NCBI GenBank assembly: GCA_040382935.1
Contig: JBEIEP010000012.1
Coordinates: forward strand, 1-64,000
Direction of reading: 5' to 3'
DNA: 64,000 bases
Origin: JALQUL01 sp040382935
GTDB taxonomy: Bacteria > Pseudomonadota > Gammaproteobacteria > Burkholderiales > Burkholderiaceae_C
Shown: positions 34,692 through 43,182 of the stretch, in pieces
Layout of the letters: each line of letters begins with the position of its first letter
How positions within the stretch are numbered: position 1 is the first letter of the stretch
Program-made: the position numbers and the translations under genes
The notes under the pieces: generated by a model
The model's input: the letters and a program-made list of their open reading frames with translations, nothing else
What the model was told of the DNA's origin: nothing
Databases searched by the model: none

Positions 34692-35288
34692 TTAAAGGAC
34701 AGGAATTTCATCGACATCGATGCCCGCGCTGATCACGGCCGAGCCCACGATCATGCGGCCGTAGCCCACGGGCACGGGATGGCCTTGGGCGGTGGTGTTC
34801 ACGGCCCCGTTGAACACATAACTGGGGCGGTTTTCTGGGCGCTCGGACGGATCTGAAGCTTTGGCGGTAGGCGCAATCATCTGGGCCACACCGCCCAGAA
34901 TCATGGAAGTGCCCACCGAATACAGGGTGGCTTGCGACAAGAATGAGCCAGCGGCTGCCCAGCTCATCGGGTTCCACCAGGAAACAGCGATCAAAGCTGC
35001 GCCCAGCAGGATCTGACCTAGACCGTTGCCGCCCGCGCCCGAGACCACAGGCGCGATGGTGATGCGCTGCTGGCCGGTGGGTTCATGCAAACGGTCGAGC
35101 GCGAGTTGGTCTCGTCCGGCCAGCACCCTGTAGCCCACGCCCCGCTCGCCAGAGGACACCAACTCGCGCTCAAACTGCGGAAAATTCGCACAAAGAGCGC
35201 GCACCGCCTCGGCGGCCGAAGCCACTGCCATCTGATGGCGACGCCCAAAGCGCCTGCCCAGTTCACCGAGAAGAAGGATTGTGGCCAT
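34692..35288 (-). CDS. Tail assembly protein I
   Basis: Lambda gpI-like protein of 198 aa. The chosen start ATG 35288 gives MATILLLGELGRRFGRRHQMAV, the expected family opening; longer readings upstream lack support. It has a central Gly-rich hydrophobic region (LGQILLGAALIAVSWWNPMSW) and the C-terminal VFNGAVNTTAQGHPVPVGYGRMIVGS, highly typical of gpI. It acts in tail-tip assembly next to J and K. The ribosome site is weak, so coupling to the gpK-like gene may drive translation. Confidence 0.9.
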   Translation of the reverse strand: MATILLLGELGRRFGRRHQMAVASAAEAVRALCANFPQFERELVSSGERGVGYRVLAGRDQLALDRLHEPTGQQRITIAPVVSGAGGNGLGQILLGAALIAVSWWNPMSWAAAGSFLSQATLYSVGTSMILGGVAQMIAPTAKASDPSERPENRPSYVFNGAVNTTAQGHPVPVGYGRMIVGSAVISAGIDVDEIPVL

Positions 35289-35332
35289 CGCAAGAATCGT
35301 GCTGAAAGCTTTAAGAGCGGTAAAGGAAATGG

Positions 35333-36058
35333 TTAAAGATGCGGGTGCAGGTCTGGATGCCGCAGCACGTGGGTGGTGACCTTTTGCCAGTAGCCGCCGT
35401 ACACGTCCCGACTCGACAGCCTGCCTTGCAGGTGGTGCAGGATCAGCCCGTCGCCCAGATACACCGCCGCATGGTTGGGCACAGGGGAGGCGACCTGCAT
35501 CAAAAGCACATCCCCCACCTTCAGATCTGTCCGATCCGTCAGATCCGTAACCCCAAACCCGGCAGATCCAAAGTTGTCCAGGTACAGGTTCATGCCCCGT
35601 TTCCACCACTCGTCAAAGCGCTCAAAATCGGGCAGTTCGATGCCACGCTCTTGCACGTACCAGTCGCGCACCAGGGCGTAACAGTCGAGCACCCCATGCG
35701 CCCATTGACGGCCTACCAAGGGAGCGACATAGCCCACGGGCTTGATCTGCGCCCACTGACCAGCGGGAAATGACACGATGAACCATGGCAGCCCTGTGGC
35801 CTCGCAGGCCACACGGTCGGCCTGACTGGGCTCAGGGGGCAAGTTCGGGTGGGAATGGAACACCCCAACGATCTCGCCCTGGCGGTCGGCTGCCACATAG
35901 TCTTCGGGGTGGATCACGAACTGGTCAGTGCCCACACCGATGTTGCGGCAAGGGCAATAGACTTCGCGGCCCTTTTGAATGACCAGCAGCCCACAGGCTT
36001 CACGGGGAAACTCTTTGGCGGCATGAGCCAAGGCCAGGGATTGATTGATTTCATTCAT
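35333..36058 (-). CDS. Tail assembly protein K (JAB protease plus NlpC/P60 domain)
   Basis: Two-domain tail protein of 241 aa. The N-terminal JAB/MPN domain has Glu20 and H68-x-H70-x10-D81, a complete zinc-peptidase set. The C-terminal NlpC/P60 domain has Cys126 (HGVLDCYALV), His196 (PNHAAVYLG) and a third polar residue near His208. Homologues are tail-tip components thought to process proteins or peptidoglycan during assembly or entry. ATG 36058 is preferred; an in-frame ATG at 36088 overlaps nothing useful but is possible. Confidence 0.92.
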   Translation of the reverse strand: MNEINQSLALAHAAKEFPREACGLLVIQKGREVYCPCRNIGVGTDQFVIHPEDYVAADRQGEIVGVFHSHPNLPPEPSQADRVACEATGLPWFIVSFPAGQWAQIKPVGYVAPLVGRQWAHGVLDCYALVRDWYVQERGIELPDFERFDEWWKRGMNLYLDNFGSAGFGVTDLTDRTDLKVGDVLLMQVASPVPNHAAVYLGDGLILHHLQGRLSSRDVYGGYWQKVTTHVLRHPDLHPHL

Positions 36059-36091
36059 GCAGTGATTTCGTTCATGGATGGACCGCATTCA

Positions 36092-36841
36092 TTACCGGAA
36101 CAAGCCCGCCGCCGGAAAACCCCCGAAAGGCAACTCGGCATGTGCACCAAAGCGCCTCTGGCAAGAGGCCAGGCGTTTGCCACAGGCGTCTTGCGCCTTG
36201 CTGCTCACCACCTCGTCGTTCGCGTTGAAATACGCACTGCCCGTGTAGCCGCACTCGGCACCCCGGTAGGACCAGGGGCAGACGTTTTGCACGATCTGAC
36301 GGCGCGGCAAGTTGACGCCTTCCAGATCAAACGAGGCGGCCAACTCGAATTCGACCACCTCGCGCGTTTCACGCGACTTGCGGTCCACGCAGTAAACGTC
36401 GTCCGCAAACTCGGCCAAGGGGTCTGCCGTGGGGTTCACGCCGCCCGCAAAATTGACCGCATCGAGGTACTTGGCCAAGGTGCGTTTGCGGGTGATCCTG
36501 GCTCCCACCAGGTCCTGGTAGCTCAGCACGAGCGCGGTGATTGAACCCGTGACGTTGGCCACCCGCATCCGGGGTCGGGGCACCTGACCGCCACCATTGA
36601 ATTCAAAGCCCTCAACCTGGATCGGGAACGCTTCATAGGCATGGCCTTGCCAAACCACGCGCTGCATGAGCGCATTGGTACCGGCATGAAACCTCACCGG
36701 CCCCTGGCCAAAGAGCGACAGGTCCAGCACAAAGAGCTCGATCACGGCGCTGGGGTCGAGTTTCTGGATTTCTGAGGTGATCGATGGCGAAGTGATCGCT
36801 GGTGAGGTCAAAGCCGAAACATTCATCTGTACTTGCGTCAT
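36092..36841 (-). CDS. Minor tail protein L (iron-sulfur type)
   Basis: Lambda gpL-like protein of 249 aa. The family-defining region is DRKSRETREVVEFELAAS.. then VCPWSYRGAECGYTG and, later, ACGKRLASC. These four cysteines match those that hold a 4Fe-4S cluster in gpL. The start overlaps the upstream M gene end by 4 bases. It functions in tail-tip assembly. The last 15 residues are rich in Gly, Phe and Pro. Confidence 0.92.
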   Translation of the reverse strand: MTQVQMNVSALTSPAITSPSITSEIQKLDPSAVIELFVLDLSLFGQGPVRFHAGTNALMQRVVWQGHAYEAFPIQVEGFEFNGGGQVPRPRMRVANVTGSITALVLSYQDLVGARITRKRTLAKYLDAVNFAGGVNPTADPLAEFADDVYCVDRKSRETREVVEFELAASFDLEGVNLPRRQIVQNVCPWSYRGAECGYTGSAYFNANDEVVSSKAQDACGKRLASCQRRFGAHAELPFGGFPAAGLFR

Positions 36842-37176
36842 GACAAATCAAACACCTGTTTGAACGTAGCGCGCACCGTCTCGACGTTGGGCTCATCCAC
36901 CGAGCGGCTCCACTCTTCGCAGGTGAACTTGGCCGCAGTGCCTGCTGGTGTGATCCAGTCAAAGGCCTGAACACCCCCGCGAGCGCGCAAGAAATCGTCG
37001 ATCGCTCCCGCGTCCTGTGTGGTCCGCCCACGAAACTCCAGCGTCCAGACCTCGGCTTGGGTGTGGATGCCAAAGGCCAAGCGCTGCTCATAGCCATCGC
37101 CAAATGCCACACGCCGCACATTGGGCCGCATGGCCAGACTGGCACCCAGCGAAGGGATCCATGTGAACACCGCCAT
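36838..37176 (-). CDS. Minor tail protein M
   Basis: Lambda gpM-like protein of 112 aa, full length. Opens MAVFTWIPSLGASLAMRPNVRRVAFGDGYEQR, typical of phage minor tail proteins, with later FDWITPAG and YSRSV-like WSRSVDEPNVETVRATF motifs. It lies directly after the tape measure gene and overlaps gene L by 4 bases, matching the lambda order H-M-L-K-I-J. Confidence 0.92.
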   Translation of the reverse strand: MAVFTWIPSLGASLAMRPNVRRVAFGDGYEQRLAFGIHTQAEVWTLEFRGRTTQDAGAIDDFLRARGGVQAFDWITPAGTAAKFTCEEWSRSVDEPNVETVRATFKQVFDLS

Positions 37177-39657
37177 TTACAAAGCCCTCCTGCTGTCGAG
37201 CAAGCCACCGGCCCGCTTTTGAGCCAGCAGCTCCTGGCGCACCGCGTTGGCCACCGCCTGGCCCAGGTCACGGCCGCCTGCGTTGTCGCCCCGTGTGGCT
37301 GCACCTGCGTCAGAGACATTCACGGAAATGTTGAAAATGTCGCCGCCTCCCAATCCCAGACCTGCGTTCGTGTTCATGGTCACGGGTATGGTCCGCCCAT
37401 CGGGCAGCGGCACATAGGCCTCTGGCCGCGAGCCTTCGCCAAACACCGCCAGTTGAGGCGAGTTGGCTATGCCGCCACTGGCGTAACCCCGCAGCGGTAG
37501 TGACAGTGGGCCGTCTGCCGTCATGACCCCGCCATCGGCAAAACCAAAGAAACTGCTCATGGCTTTGGCCAGGGGCAGCGTGATGGCGCGCTGGATTTGG
37601 ATGCGGATCAGGTCCGAGATGATGGAGTTGGCCAGCGACCTGAAGTCGAGCTTGCCCGTCATCACAAAGTCCACCAGCGCATCGGTCATGCCATTGAAGG
37701 CGCGGATAGTTGCCGCTTCCATCTGCTTGCCAATCTGCTCAGCTTCTTCGGCCACCGCGCGCAGGCCCTTGGCAAATCCGGCTTCGGGATCCGAGAGTTC
37801 CTTGGCCCGCTGCGTCAACAGCTGAGCGCCATCTGCCGCTTGGCGGGCGGCTTCTTCGATTTTGTGCAGGGCGTCGGCGAGTTTTTCATTGCCGGGGGCG
37901 GCGTCTGCCAAGGCACGCGCCTGCTCGGCCAGTGTGGCCAGCTGGTTCGCACTTTCCTGACGGGCTTCACCCAAGCGGCGCAGCGAGTCCAGCTCGCTGA
38001 TGGCGCCGGTCTCGCGCAGGGTTTTGATCTGCTCTTCGCTGGCACGCAACTGCGCCTGACCGCGCGAGGCCTGCTCTTGCAGGTCTTTGAGCGATTCGCC
38101 CGGCAGCCGGATCTGGCGCTCCAGGTCGGACTGCTGGGCATCGCGCTCGAGCTTTTGGCGTTTGAGGGCAATTTCCAGAAGCTTGTCCTGGAGCTTGAGT
38201 TTGTCCTGACTGGTTTTAGCGACCGTGTCGAGACCTTTACGTAAAACGGCTTCCTCATCCGAGGACAAGGCAGAGAGCTTTTGCGTGAAGTCTTGCTGCA
38301 CTGCCAGGCGGGCGTCACTGGCCTCCTTGAAACTCAGGTAGCCCTGGTTTTCATAGAGGTCGATGATGCGTTGGCGGTCCTTCAGGATGCCCGACTCTGC
38401 ATCCACCAAGCCTTGCAATCGCTTGAGTTCGCTGTCGATGCTCGCCATGGCCGAGGCTGTGACGGCCGTGGTGGCGGTGCTGTAGTTCAGGCGCTTTCGG
38501 GGCGCGGGTGCAGTTGTTTCTGAGTTGCTCGCATCGCTGCCTTTGCGGATGTCATCAAAGCGTTTGGTGACCGCATCAGCCAAGAGCGGCATGTCCCACA
38601 GCTCGACATAGTTCTGATTGGCCTGCTCGACGATGGCGTTGCGTTTGTCCAGCGCTGCTTTGAGGCGTGCACGGTTCTCTTCAGAAAATGGATTGAGCCC
38701 CTCGCCCCCCGCTAAAAACGTCCCCGCCAGCTCAATGTCTGCCCACACCCCCTGGAAACTGCCGATCACCGACTTGATGGTCTGGCCGATGCCGCGCAGG
38801 GCGTCGATGACCACGGCGATGGCGTACGCCGTGTTCTGCGCCCAGGTGGTGAGCGAGCCTTCGGTGCGCAGGCGCTGGATACCACCCACCGCGTCCTGGG
38901 TGCCAAAGAGCACCTGCTTGAGCTCCTGCGCGAGCACCGTCATGGACGGGATGGCTGCCGTGACCAAGGTCTGCGCGACAAAGCCTGTCTCGGCCTTCAT
39001 GCGAGCCAGCGCCTTGGAGGCGTTGTCCGCGTCCTCGATCTGCTGGGCCGTGAGCCGGATGTTGAGTTCCTGGTTTTCTGCAAGGTCTTTGAGGAAAGGC
39101 AGCATGGACGCGCCCGACTTGCCAAAGAGCTCCATGGCCAGGGCCGTCTTGCCCGCGCCGTCTTCAAATTCGGAGAGCTTTAAGGCCACATCGTTCATGA
39201 CCTCGGCAGGATCACGCAGGTTGCCGCTGGCATCCTTGGCCCGTATGCCCAAAAACTGCAGCGCTTTGGTGGCACCGGCCGTCTCATCGTCCACACCCGC
39301 CAGACCTTTGGAGAGTTTGGCCAGACTCCCGCCAATGGCGTCCATCGCGGTGCCCGAGATCGTGGCCACCGGCGCAAAGCCCGACAGCGCCGTGGCGCTC
39401 GCCCCGGTTTGCTCGGCCAGGCCTTGCAGCGCTGCCGAAGTCTCCAGGGTCTGGGTCACAAAGTCACGCAGTGCGGCCACCGAAGTGGTGCCGATGACGA
39501 CCGCAAAAGCAGTCCGGGCAACGCCAGCGAACTGCTGCAGCGAGGCTTTCATGTCCGAGGCGTGCTTGTCCAGCAAACGCGCACTGCGCCCGAGATCGGC
39601 CTGAAACTCAGCGGTGTCGGCTGCAAGTTTGATGACCAAGGAGCCGATATCAGCCAT
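37177..39657 (-). CDS. Tape measure protein
   Basis: Long tail-length-determining protein of 826 aa. The N-terminus (IGSLVIKLAADTAEFQADLGRS) is the usual lambda gpH-like opening. It continues with long Ala/Leu/Gln-rich helical stretches predicted to form coiled coils (about residues 400-650), a hydrophobic region near the chaperone-binding middle, and a Gly-rich C-terminus (FGFADGGVMTADGPLSL). It also has a minor-tail-like C-terminal domain (EAYVPLPDGRTIPV). It begins 10 bases after the T gene ends. Confidence 0.95.
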   Translation of the reverse strand: MADIGSLVIKLAADTAEFQADLGRSARLLDKHASDMKASLQQFAGVARTAFAVVIGTTSVAALRDFVTQTLETSAALQGLAEQTGASATALSGFAPVATISGTAMDAIGGSLAKLSKGLAGVDDETAGATKALQFLGIRAKDASGNLRDPAEVMNDVALKLSEFEDGAGKTALAMELFGKSGASMLPFLKDLAENQELNIRLTAQQIEDADNASKALARMKAETGFVAQTLVTAAIPSMTVLAQELKQVLFGTQDAVGGIQRLRTEGSLTTWAQNTAYAIAVVIDALRGIGQTIKSVIGSFQGVWADIELAGTFLAGGEGLNPFSEENRARLKAALDKRNAIVEQANQNYVELWDMPLLADAVTKRFDDIRKGSDASNSETTAPAPRKRLNYSTATTAVTASAMASIDSELKRLQGLVDAESGILKDRQRIIDLYENQGYLSFKEASDARLAVQQDFTQKLSALSSDEEAVLRKGLDTVAKTSQDKLKLQDKLLEIALKRQKLERDAQQSDLERQIRLPGESLKDLQEQASRGQAQLRASEEQIKTLRETGAISELDSLRRLGEARQESANQLATLAEQARALADAAPGNEKLADALHKIEEAARQAADGAQLLTQRAKELSDPEAGFAKGLRAVAEEAEQIGKQMEAATIRAFNGMTDALVDFVMTGKLDFRSLANSIISDLIRIQIQRAITLPLAKAMSSFFGFADGGVMTADGPLSLPLRGYASGGIANSPQLAVFGEGSRPEAYVPLPDGRTIPVTMNTNAGLGLGGGDIFNISVNVSDAGAATRGDNAGGRDLGQAVANAVRQELLAQKRAGGLLDSRRAL

Positions 39658-39667
39658 GGGGGTTGCC

Positions 39668-40042
39668 TTATCTCTTGATGCGGTGAGCGAACATGGCCTT
39701 GAAGCGGGCGATGTTCAGGCGTGCTGCATCTGCTTCAGATGCCTTGGGTTGATCTGAACGGTGTGGCTTGTGGTGATCTTTGTGGTGTTTATCCACAAAG
39801 GGCATGAAGTCCTCCGGCGTGAAGGGCTTACCCTCTTTGCTGCGGTGGGCGTTGGCCAAGGTGGATGCGATGATGGCCGAGCGCAAGTCCGCACGGAAAT
39901 CCCCAAAGGGCTCCAACTGATAAAACGCCATCCACTCGGTGAGCTCGTCAGAGCCCATGCGCGCCAGCAACTCGCGCACCGGCAGACCCAAAGCCAGCGC
40001 CAGCCGAAACACAAAGCGCCGGGCCGGGCTGGCGATCAGGCG
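39668..40042 (-). CDS. Tail assembly chaperone T region, read by -1 frameshift from G
   Basis: An open frame of 124 codons (from the slip point) that continues the upstream G gene in the -1 frame. The predicted fusion GT would be 244 aa. The segment contains FRLALALGLPVRELLARMGSDELTEWMAFYQLEPFG, a pattern typical of the T part of siphophage tail chaperones. It has a His/Lys-rich region (VDKHHKDHHKPHRSD) before the end. It has no good start of its own, supporting frameshift expression. GT binds the tape measure and recruits tail tube subunits in lambda. Confidence 0.88.
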   Translation of the reverse strand, partial: RLIASPARRFVFRLALALGLPVRELLARMGSDELTEWMAFYQLEPFGDFRADLRSAIIASTLANAHRSKEGKPFTPEDFMPFVDKHHKDHHKPHRSDQPKASEADAARLNIARFKAMFAHRIKR

Positions 40043-40401
40043 TTTTTTGCGGCTTGCGCCTCATCGGTACCGATACCGTTGAGGCGCTGGGCCACAGCAA
40101 AGACCCGGTCGAGCGCCCGGGCGCTTTTGCGGCCTAAGGCGTCGATGTCGCCATCTTGGAACATGCGCTCGCCCGACTCGCTGCACAGGGTGAGCGAAAC
40201 CAGGCGCGCGCGCACGTTGTGCATGCGTTGATCGTTAGACGAGGTGTTTGAATCCCTCGTGATCAAGCTGGCTTCAAAGGCGTCGCGGTCGGTGCCGGTC
40301 ATGGTGCGCACGTACACCCGACCGCCCCATTCGGGAACGCTCACGATTTCGCGCGGCAGGTCGTCTGCGGCCAGGATGGCTTCTTTGGACAGGAGGTTCA
40401 T
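40036..40401 (-). CDS. Tail assembly chaperone G
   Basis: Predicted gpG-like chaperone of 121 aa from ATG 40401. It lies between the tail tube gene and the tape measure gene, the standard position. Typical features are VYVRTMTGTDRDAFEAS and RARLVSLTLCSESGERMF. Near its 3' end it carries the slippery heptamer A AAA AAC (bases 40048-40042), two codons before its stop, which lets a fraction of ribosomes continue into T. Confidence 0.9.
   Translation of the reverse strand: MNLLSKEAILAADDLPREIVSVPEWGGRVYVRTMTGTDRDAFEASLITRDSNTSSNDQRMHNVRARLVSLTLCSESGERMFQDGDIDALGRKSARALDRVFAVAQRLNGIGTDEAQAAKNA
40042..40048 (-). promoter_or_regulatory. Programmed -1 ribosomal frameshift site
   Basis: The minus-strand heptamer A AAA AAC is in the correct register (GCA AAA AAC GCC TGA in frame 0). 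It is a strong X XXY YYZ slippery sequence. Slipping by -1 gives CGC CTG ATC and on, joining G to the T frame without a stop. It matches the frameshift conserved at the G/T junction of siphophage tail chaperone genes. Confidence 0.9.
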
Positions 40402-40405
40402 GGGT

Positions 40406-40816
40406 TTAGCTTTCTGTGATGTCGCCGTCGATTTCAATGGTCACGCTGGCTTCAACCACCGCGTCCACGCCGCCTTGCACGCTGAACTGCGTGACATAGC
40501 CGTAAAACGTCCAAGTGGCTGCAGCCACATCGGTGAAGGTGATCCGAAACTGGCGACGGGTGCGGTTGGCGCGGTCGGTGCGCAAGCCCTGGTGCACTGC
40601 GTCTTCGGGGTTGTAGTGAAGGCTCAGCGAAAGCTGGCCTTCGTCGCGCAAACCCACACGTTTTTCTTTGGAGGTTGAGGCCAGATTGGTCACGTCAATG
40701 ACCGAGGCCTGACCTCCGGGCCCCTGAAACGAGACCACGTTGGGGATGGTTTCAAAGGTGGTGGTGCCAAAGCGGGCAATGGCAATGCCCTGTGCGGTGA
40801 TGGCGGTACTGCTCAT
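40406..40816 (-). CDS. Major tail tube protein
   Basis: Predicted tail tube subunit of 136 aa, beta-rich. It has FETIPNVVSFQGPGGQASVIDVTNLAST (typical of TTP_2-like tail tube proteins), then LSLSLHYNPEDAVHQGL and a C-terminal strand pair ending VTIEIDGDITES. It lies between the tail terminator gene and the G chaperone gene as in HK97-like phages. Confidence 0.9.
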   Translation of the reverse strand: MSSTAITAQGIAIARFGTTTFETIPNVVSFQGPGGQASVIDVTNLASTSKEKRVGLRDEGQLSLSLHYNPEDAVHQGLRTDRANRTRRQFRITFTDVAAATWTFYGYVTQFSVQGGVDAVVEASVTIEIDGDITES

Positions 40817-40863
40817 GCACGTGCTCCTGTTGTGCGGTGAAACTGTTGTGGGCTGAAACGGAT

Positions 40864-41208
40864 TCAGCGGTGGTAGGTGTAGTCCACGCTCACCCGGTAC
40901 AGCCGGGCTTGCGCTTCAAATTCACTGAGCCCCATGCGCACATCGGCGATGGTGCTCTTATCGGCCAATAGCGCCGCCAGGACCTGGTCTTGCAGGTGCA
41001 AGGCCTCCTGGTAGGTTCTGGCGTAGGTGTCGACCTGCACGCGCACGCGCTGCAGGCCTCCTGACAAATTTGGCCCATCGATACCGAAGATGTGCTCTTG
41101 TGCGATGGGCGTGTAAACGATGGCCGGGTACTGTGTGCTTTCTGGAGCGACCAGGGCGTACACCTCACCACCAGCCAAGTACTGGATGGCGTCAAAGAAG
41201 TCCTGCAC
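40864..41208 (-). CDS. Tail terminator / completion protein (DUF3168-like)
   Basis: Protein of 114 aa from a GTG. It has the DUF3168 style PAIVYTPI... LSGGLQRVRVQVDTYARTYQEALHLQDQVLAAL and ends YRVSVDYTYHR. These proteins cap the tail tube. Order between the gp10-like gene and the tail tube gene supports this. Confidence 0.85.
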   Translation of the reverse strand: MQDFFDAIQYLAGGEVYALVAPESTQYPAIVYTPIAQEHIFGIDGPNLSGGLQRVRVQVDTYARTYQEALHLQDQVLAALLADKSTIADVRMGLSEFEAQARLYRVSVDYTYHR

Positions 41209-41217
41209 CGCTGTGTC

Positions 41218-41709
41218 CTATGGTCTTGTGCCGAATTTTTTGGCTTCCAGCGCCACGCGCTGCTGCAAGCGCTCTTTCATGGCCTGAGCGGCTTCGCGCC
41301 GTTTGGCCTCGAGCGCCGGACGCAAAAATGGGCGTGCCGCCATCTTTCGGGTGCCAAACTCCACAAAGCGCCAATACCAGGCGTCCTGGGACAGGTTGCC
41401 TTTTTTGCCCTGCTTGCGGTACTTCTTGCCGTGGCGCACCGTCACAAAGAAGGTCTGGCGCGTGAGGCTGGAGAGCTCTGGGATGTGCTTCATGATCACC
41501 GAGCGTTTGAGGGTGCCCGGTGGGGGCTGGTTCGGCCCCAGAGACTGCTGCGCCTTGGGTGCCCGGGCGCGGGCTTCGTCACGAACGACCTTGGCCCCGG
41601 CGTACACCGACACACGCAGGCCGTTTTTGGCAACACGATCTGGCAATTCACGCAGGGCTTTGCCCAGTTCTGCCAAACCTTCGATCTTGACGGTTTCACG
41701 TTTAGCCAT
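41218..41709 (-). CDS. HK97 gp10-like neck/head-tail protein
   Basis: Basic protein of 163 aa from ATG 41709 (MAKRETVKIEGLAEL). It contains VKIEGLAELGKALRELPDRVAKN, ARAPKAQQS and the C-terminal WRFVEFGTRKMAARPFLRPAL, which are the conserved features of gp10-like minor structural proteins. The start overlaps the head closure gene by 8 bases; a longer upstream reading is an alternate-frame extension. Confidence 0.9.
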   Translation of the reverse strand: MAKRETVKIEGLAELGKALRELPDRVAKNGLRVSVYAGAKVVRDEARARAPKAQQSLGPNQPPPGTLKRSVIMKHIPELSSLTRQTFFVTVRHGKKYRKQGKKGNLSQDAWYWRFVEFGTRKMAARPFLRPALEAKRREAAQAMKERLQQRVALEAKKFGTRP

Positions 41710-42052
41710 CGTCAAGCCCTTCGCAAGCCAACAAGATGAGTTTGACCCGGCGCTCGTCTTCATCAAGAGCCGAGTGGATGTTGAACACCCGGGCTTTGTA
41801 GAGCACGCGCATCTGGGCCACTTGCTGGGGGTTGTCAAAAAGGCTCTGGTAGCGCACCGTGATCTGGTGGGTGAGTTCTGCCGAGATGCGCCCAGCGATC
41901 ACCGCTTCACGCCCGGACAAAGGCTGAATGTCAGCCCAGACGGTCGCCACATCCTGCCAAGTCCGGCAGGGGCCACCCAGGCGGTCTTTGGTCGTGCTGG
42001 GTCGCTGAATCCTGATGCGGCGCGTCAATGCGCCTGCTCCGATCGGGTTCAT
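41702..42052 (-). CDS. Head closure protein (head-tail adaptor)
   Basis: Protein of 116 aa with LTRRIRIQRPSTTKDRLGGPCRTWQDVATVWADIQPLSGRE at the start and ITVRYQ, which are hallmarks of phage head-tail adaptor (SPP1 gp16-like) proteins. It connects the capsid connector to the tail. It lies 7 bases after the connector gene. Confidence 0.9.
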   Translation of the reverse strand: MNPIGAGALTRRIRIQRPSTTKDRLGGPCRTWQDVATVWADIQPLSGREAVIAGRISAELTHQITVRYQSLFDNPQQVAQMRVLYKARVFNIHSALDEDERRVKLILLACEGLDDG

Positions 42053-42059
42053 AAAGGCC

Positions 42060-42683
42060 TCATATCAGGGGTACTTTGTAGGGATCGAGCAGGCCATCGA
42101 CGAAGGGCAAGGGGTCAATGCGACCTCGGGCCATCGACGCGACTTCCTCCCGGTGGGCGTAAAGACTGCCCAGACGCAACTTGATCCAGCTTTTGAGGCC
42201 TTCGGGCACATCCGCTACGCTTCCATACCCGGCATCAAAAGTCACCGAGACGGCACCGATTTGTGGCAAAGCCACAGGCCAGATTTGTCCAAACACCGGG
42301 GTGATGCGGGCAGGCTCACAGGCCTTGTCCACCGTGTAATGGGCGGAGGGCATGACTTGCGAAACACCCGCCATGTCTAAATAGCTAATCTCCACCACCG
42401 ATTGCAGGGGTGACTTGGGCATCAGGATGGCATGCCCAGGCAGCGTGAAGGTCTGCCCTGCGGGCACACCCATCAGACTGGGTCCGGGAAAGCTGTCGAG
42501 CACCATGCGCCAGCGGGCCGTGACCAGCTGCCTCTGGGTCAGCATCTCGGCGGCCTGGCGAGCTGCCGAGATCAGGGCCTGAATCAGGGCATCGTCCTCG
42601 TCAAAGTCCACACGCAGATGGAGCTTGGCCTCGGCCAGCGAGACGGGCTCGGCCGCTGGCGGGGTGATCAACTGAATGGGCAT
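42060..42683 (-). CDS. Head-tail connector protein (gp6-like)
   Basis: Protein of 207 aa. The N-terminal half has PVSLAEAKLHLRVDFDEDDALIQALISAARQAAEMLTQRQL, the typical gp6 connector helix bundle. Later segments (VTFDAGYGSVADVPEGLKSWIKLRLGSLYAHRE) are also characteristic of phage head-tail connectors. It forms the ring below the portal. Confidence 0.92.
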   Translation of the reverse strand: MPIQLITPPAAEPVSLAEAKLHLRVDFDEDDALIQALISAARQAAEMLTQRQLVTARWRMVLDSFPGPSLMGVPAGQTFTLPGHAILMPKSPLQSVVEISYLDMAGVSQVMPSAHYTVDKACEPARITPVFGQIWPVALPQIGAVSVTFDAGYGSVADVPEGLKSWIKLRLGSLYAHREEVASMARGRIDPLPFVDGLLDPYKVPLI

Positions 42684-42703
42684 GCACCGCTCTCCCCTTC
42701 AGA

Positions 42704-43153
42704 TCAAACGATCTGAGCCACAGCAGCTTGGTTGGCTGTTTCGGCTGAGGCCAGTCGCGGGTTGACGCCCAGCAGCTGCGCCGAGGAGTTGGCTGCAGCG
42801 GCAGCCACCGTGACCACGAGGCGAACGAAGGCAAAGCCATTGTTCACATCGAGCTCTTCAGGGCGCAAGTTGATGAGCGCCTGACGGTTGGCGCCGTTGC
42901 TCGCTTGGGTGAGTTGCGCGATGGATTTGCCTGCCACGTCCTTGGCACCCGTGCCATTGGCGTCCTGGGCCTGCTGCAGCTTGGCGTCGACGGTGGCACC
43001 TGTGGCCAAAGCGCCGGTTTGCACCAGCGCCAGCAGGCCATGGTGGGTGCTGAGTGGCACCCAGCCAGTGTTGGCGACACCCGGTGCTTGGTTGCCCGGG
43101 TCGAGCGTGACCAAGATGGACAGCTGCTCGCTGCCTTTTGCATTTGGAAACAT
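42704..43153 (-). CDS. Phage protein of unknown function near the capsid gene
   Basis: Protein of 149 aa, not recognised. It has Gly/Ala/Thr-rich sequence (GWVPLSTHHGLLALVQTG, KSIAQLTQASNGANRQALINL) and no transmembrane segment. Its place between capsid and connector is where head decoration or fibre proteins occur in related phages, so a head accessory role is possible. Confidence 0.7.
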   Translation of the reverse strand: MFPNAKGSEQLSILVTLDPGNQAPGVANTGWVPLSTHHGLLALVQTGALATGATVDAKLQQAQDANGTGAKDVAGKSIAQLTQASNGANRQALINLRPEELDVNNGFAFVRLVVTVAAAAANSSAQLLGVNPRLASAETANQAAVAQIV

Positions 43154-43182
43154 GAGAGTTCTCCTTCAAAGTAGGGCGACGA

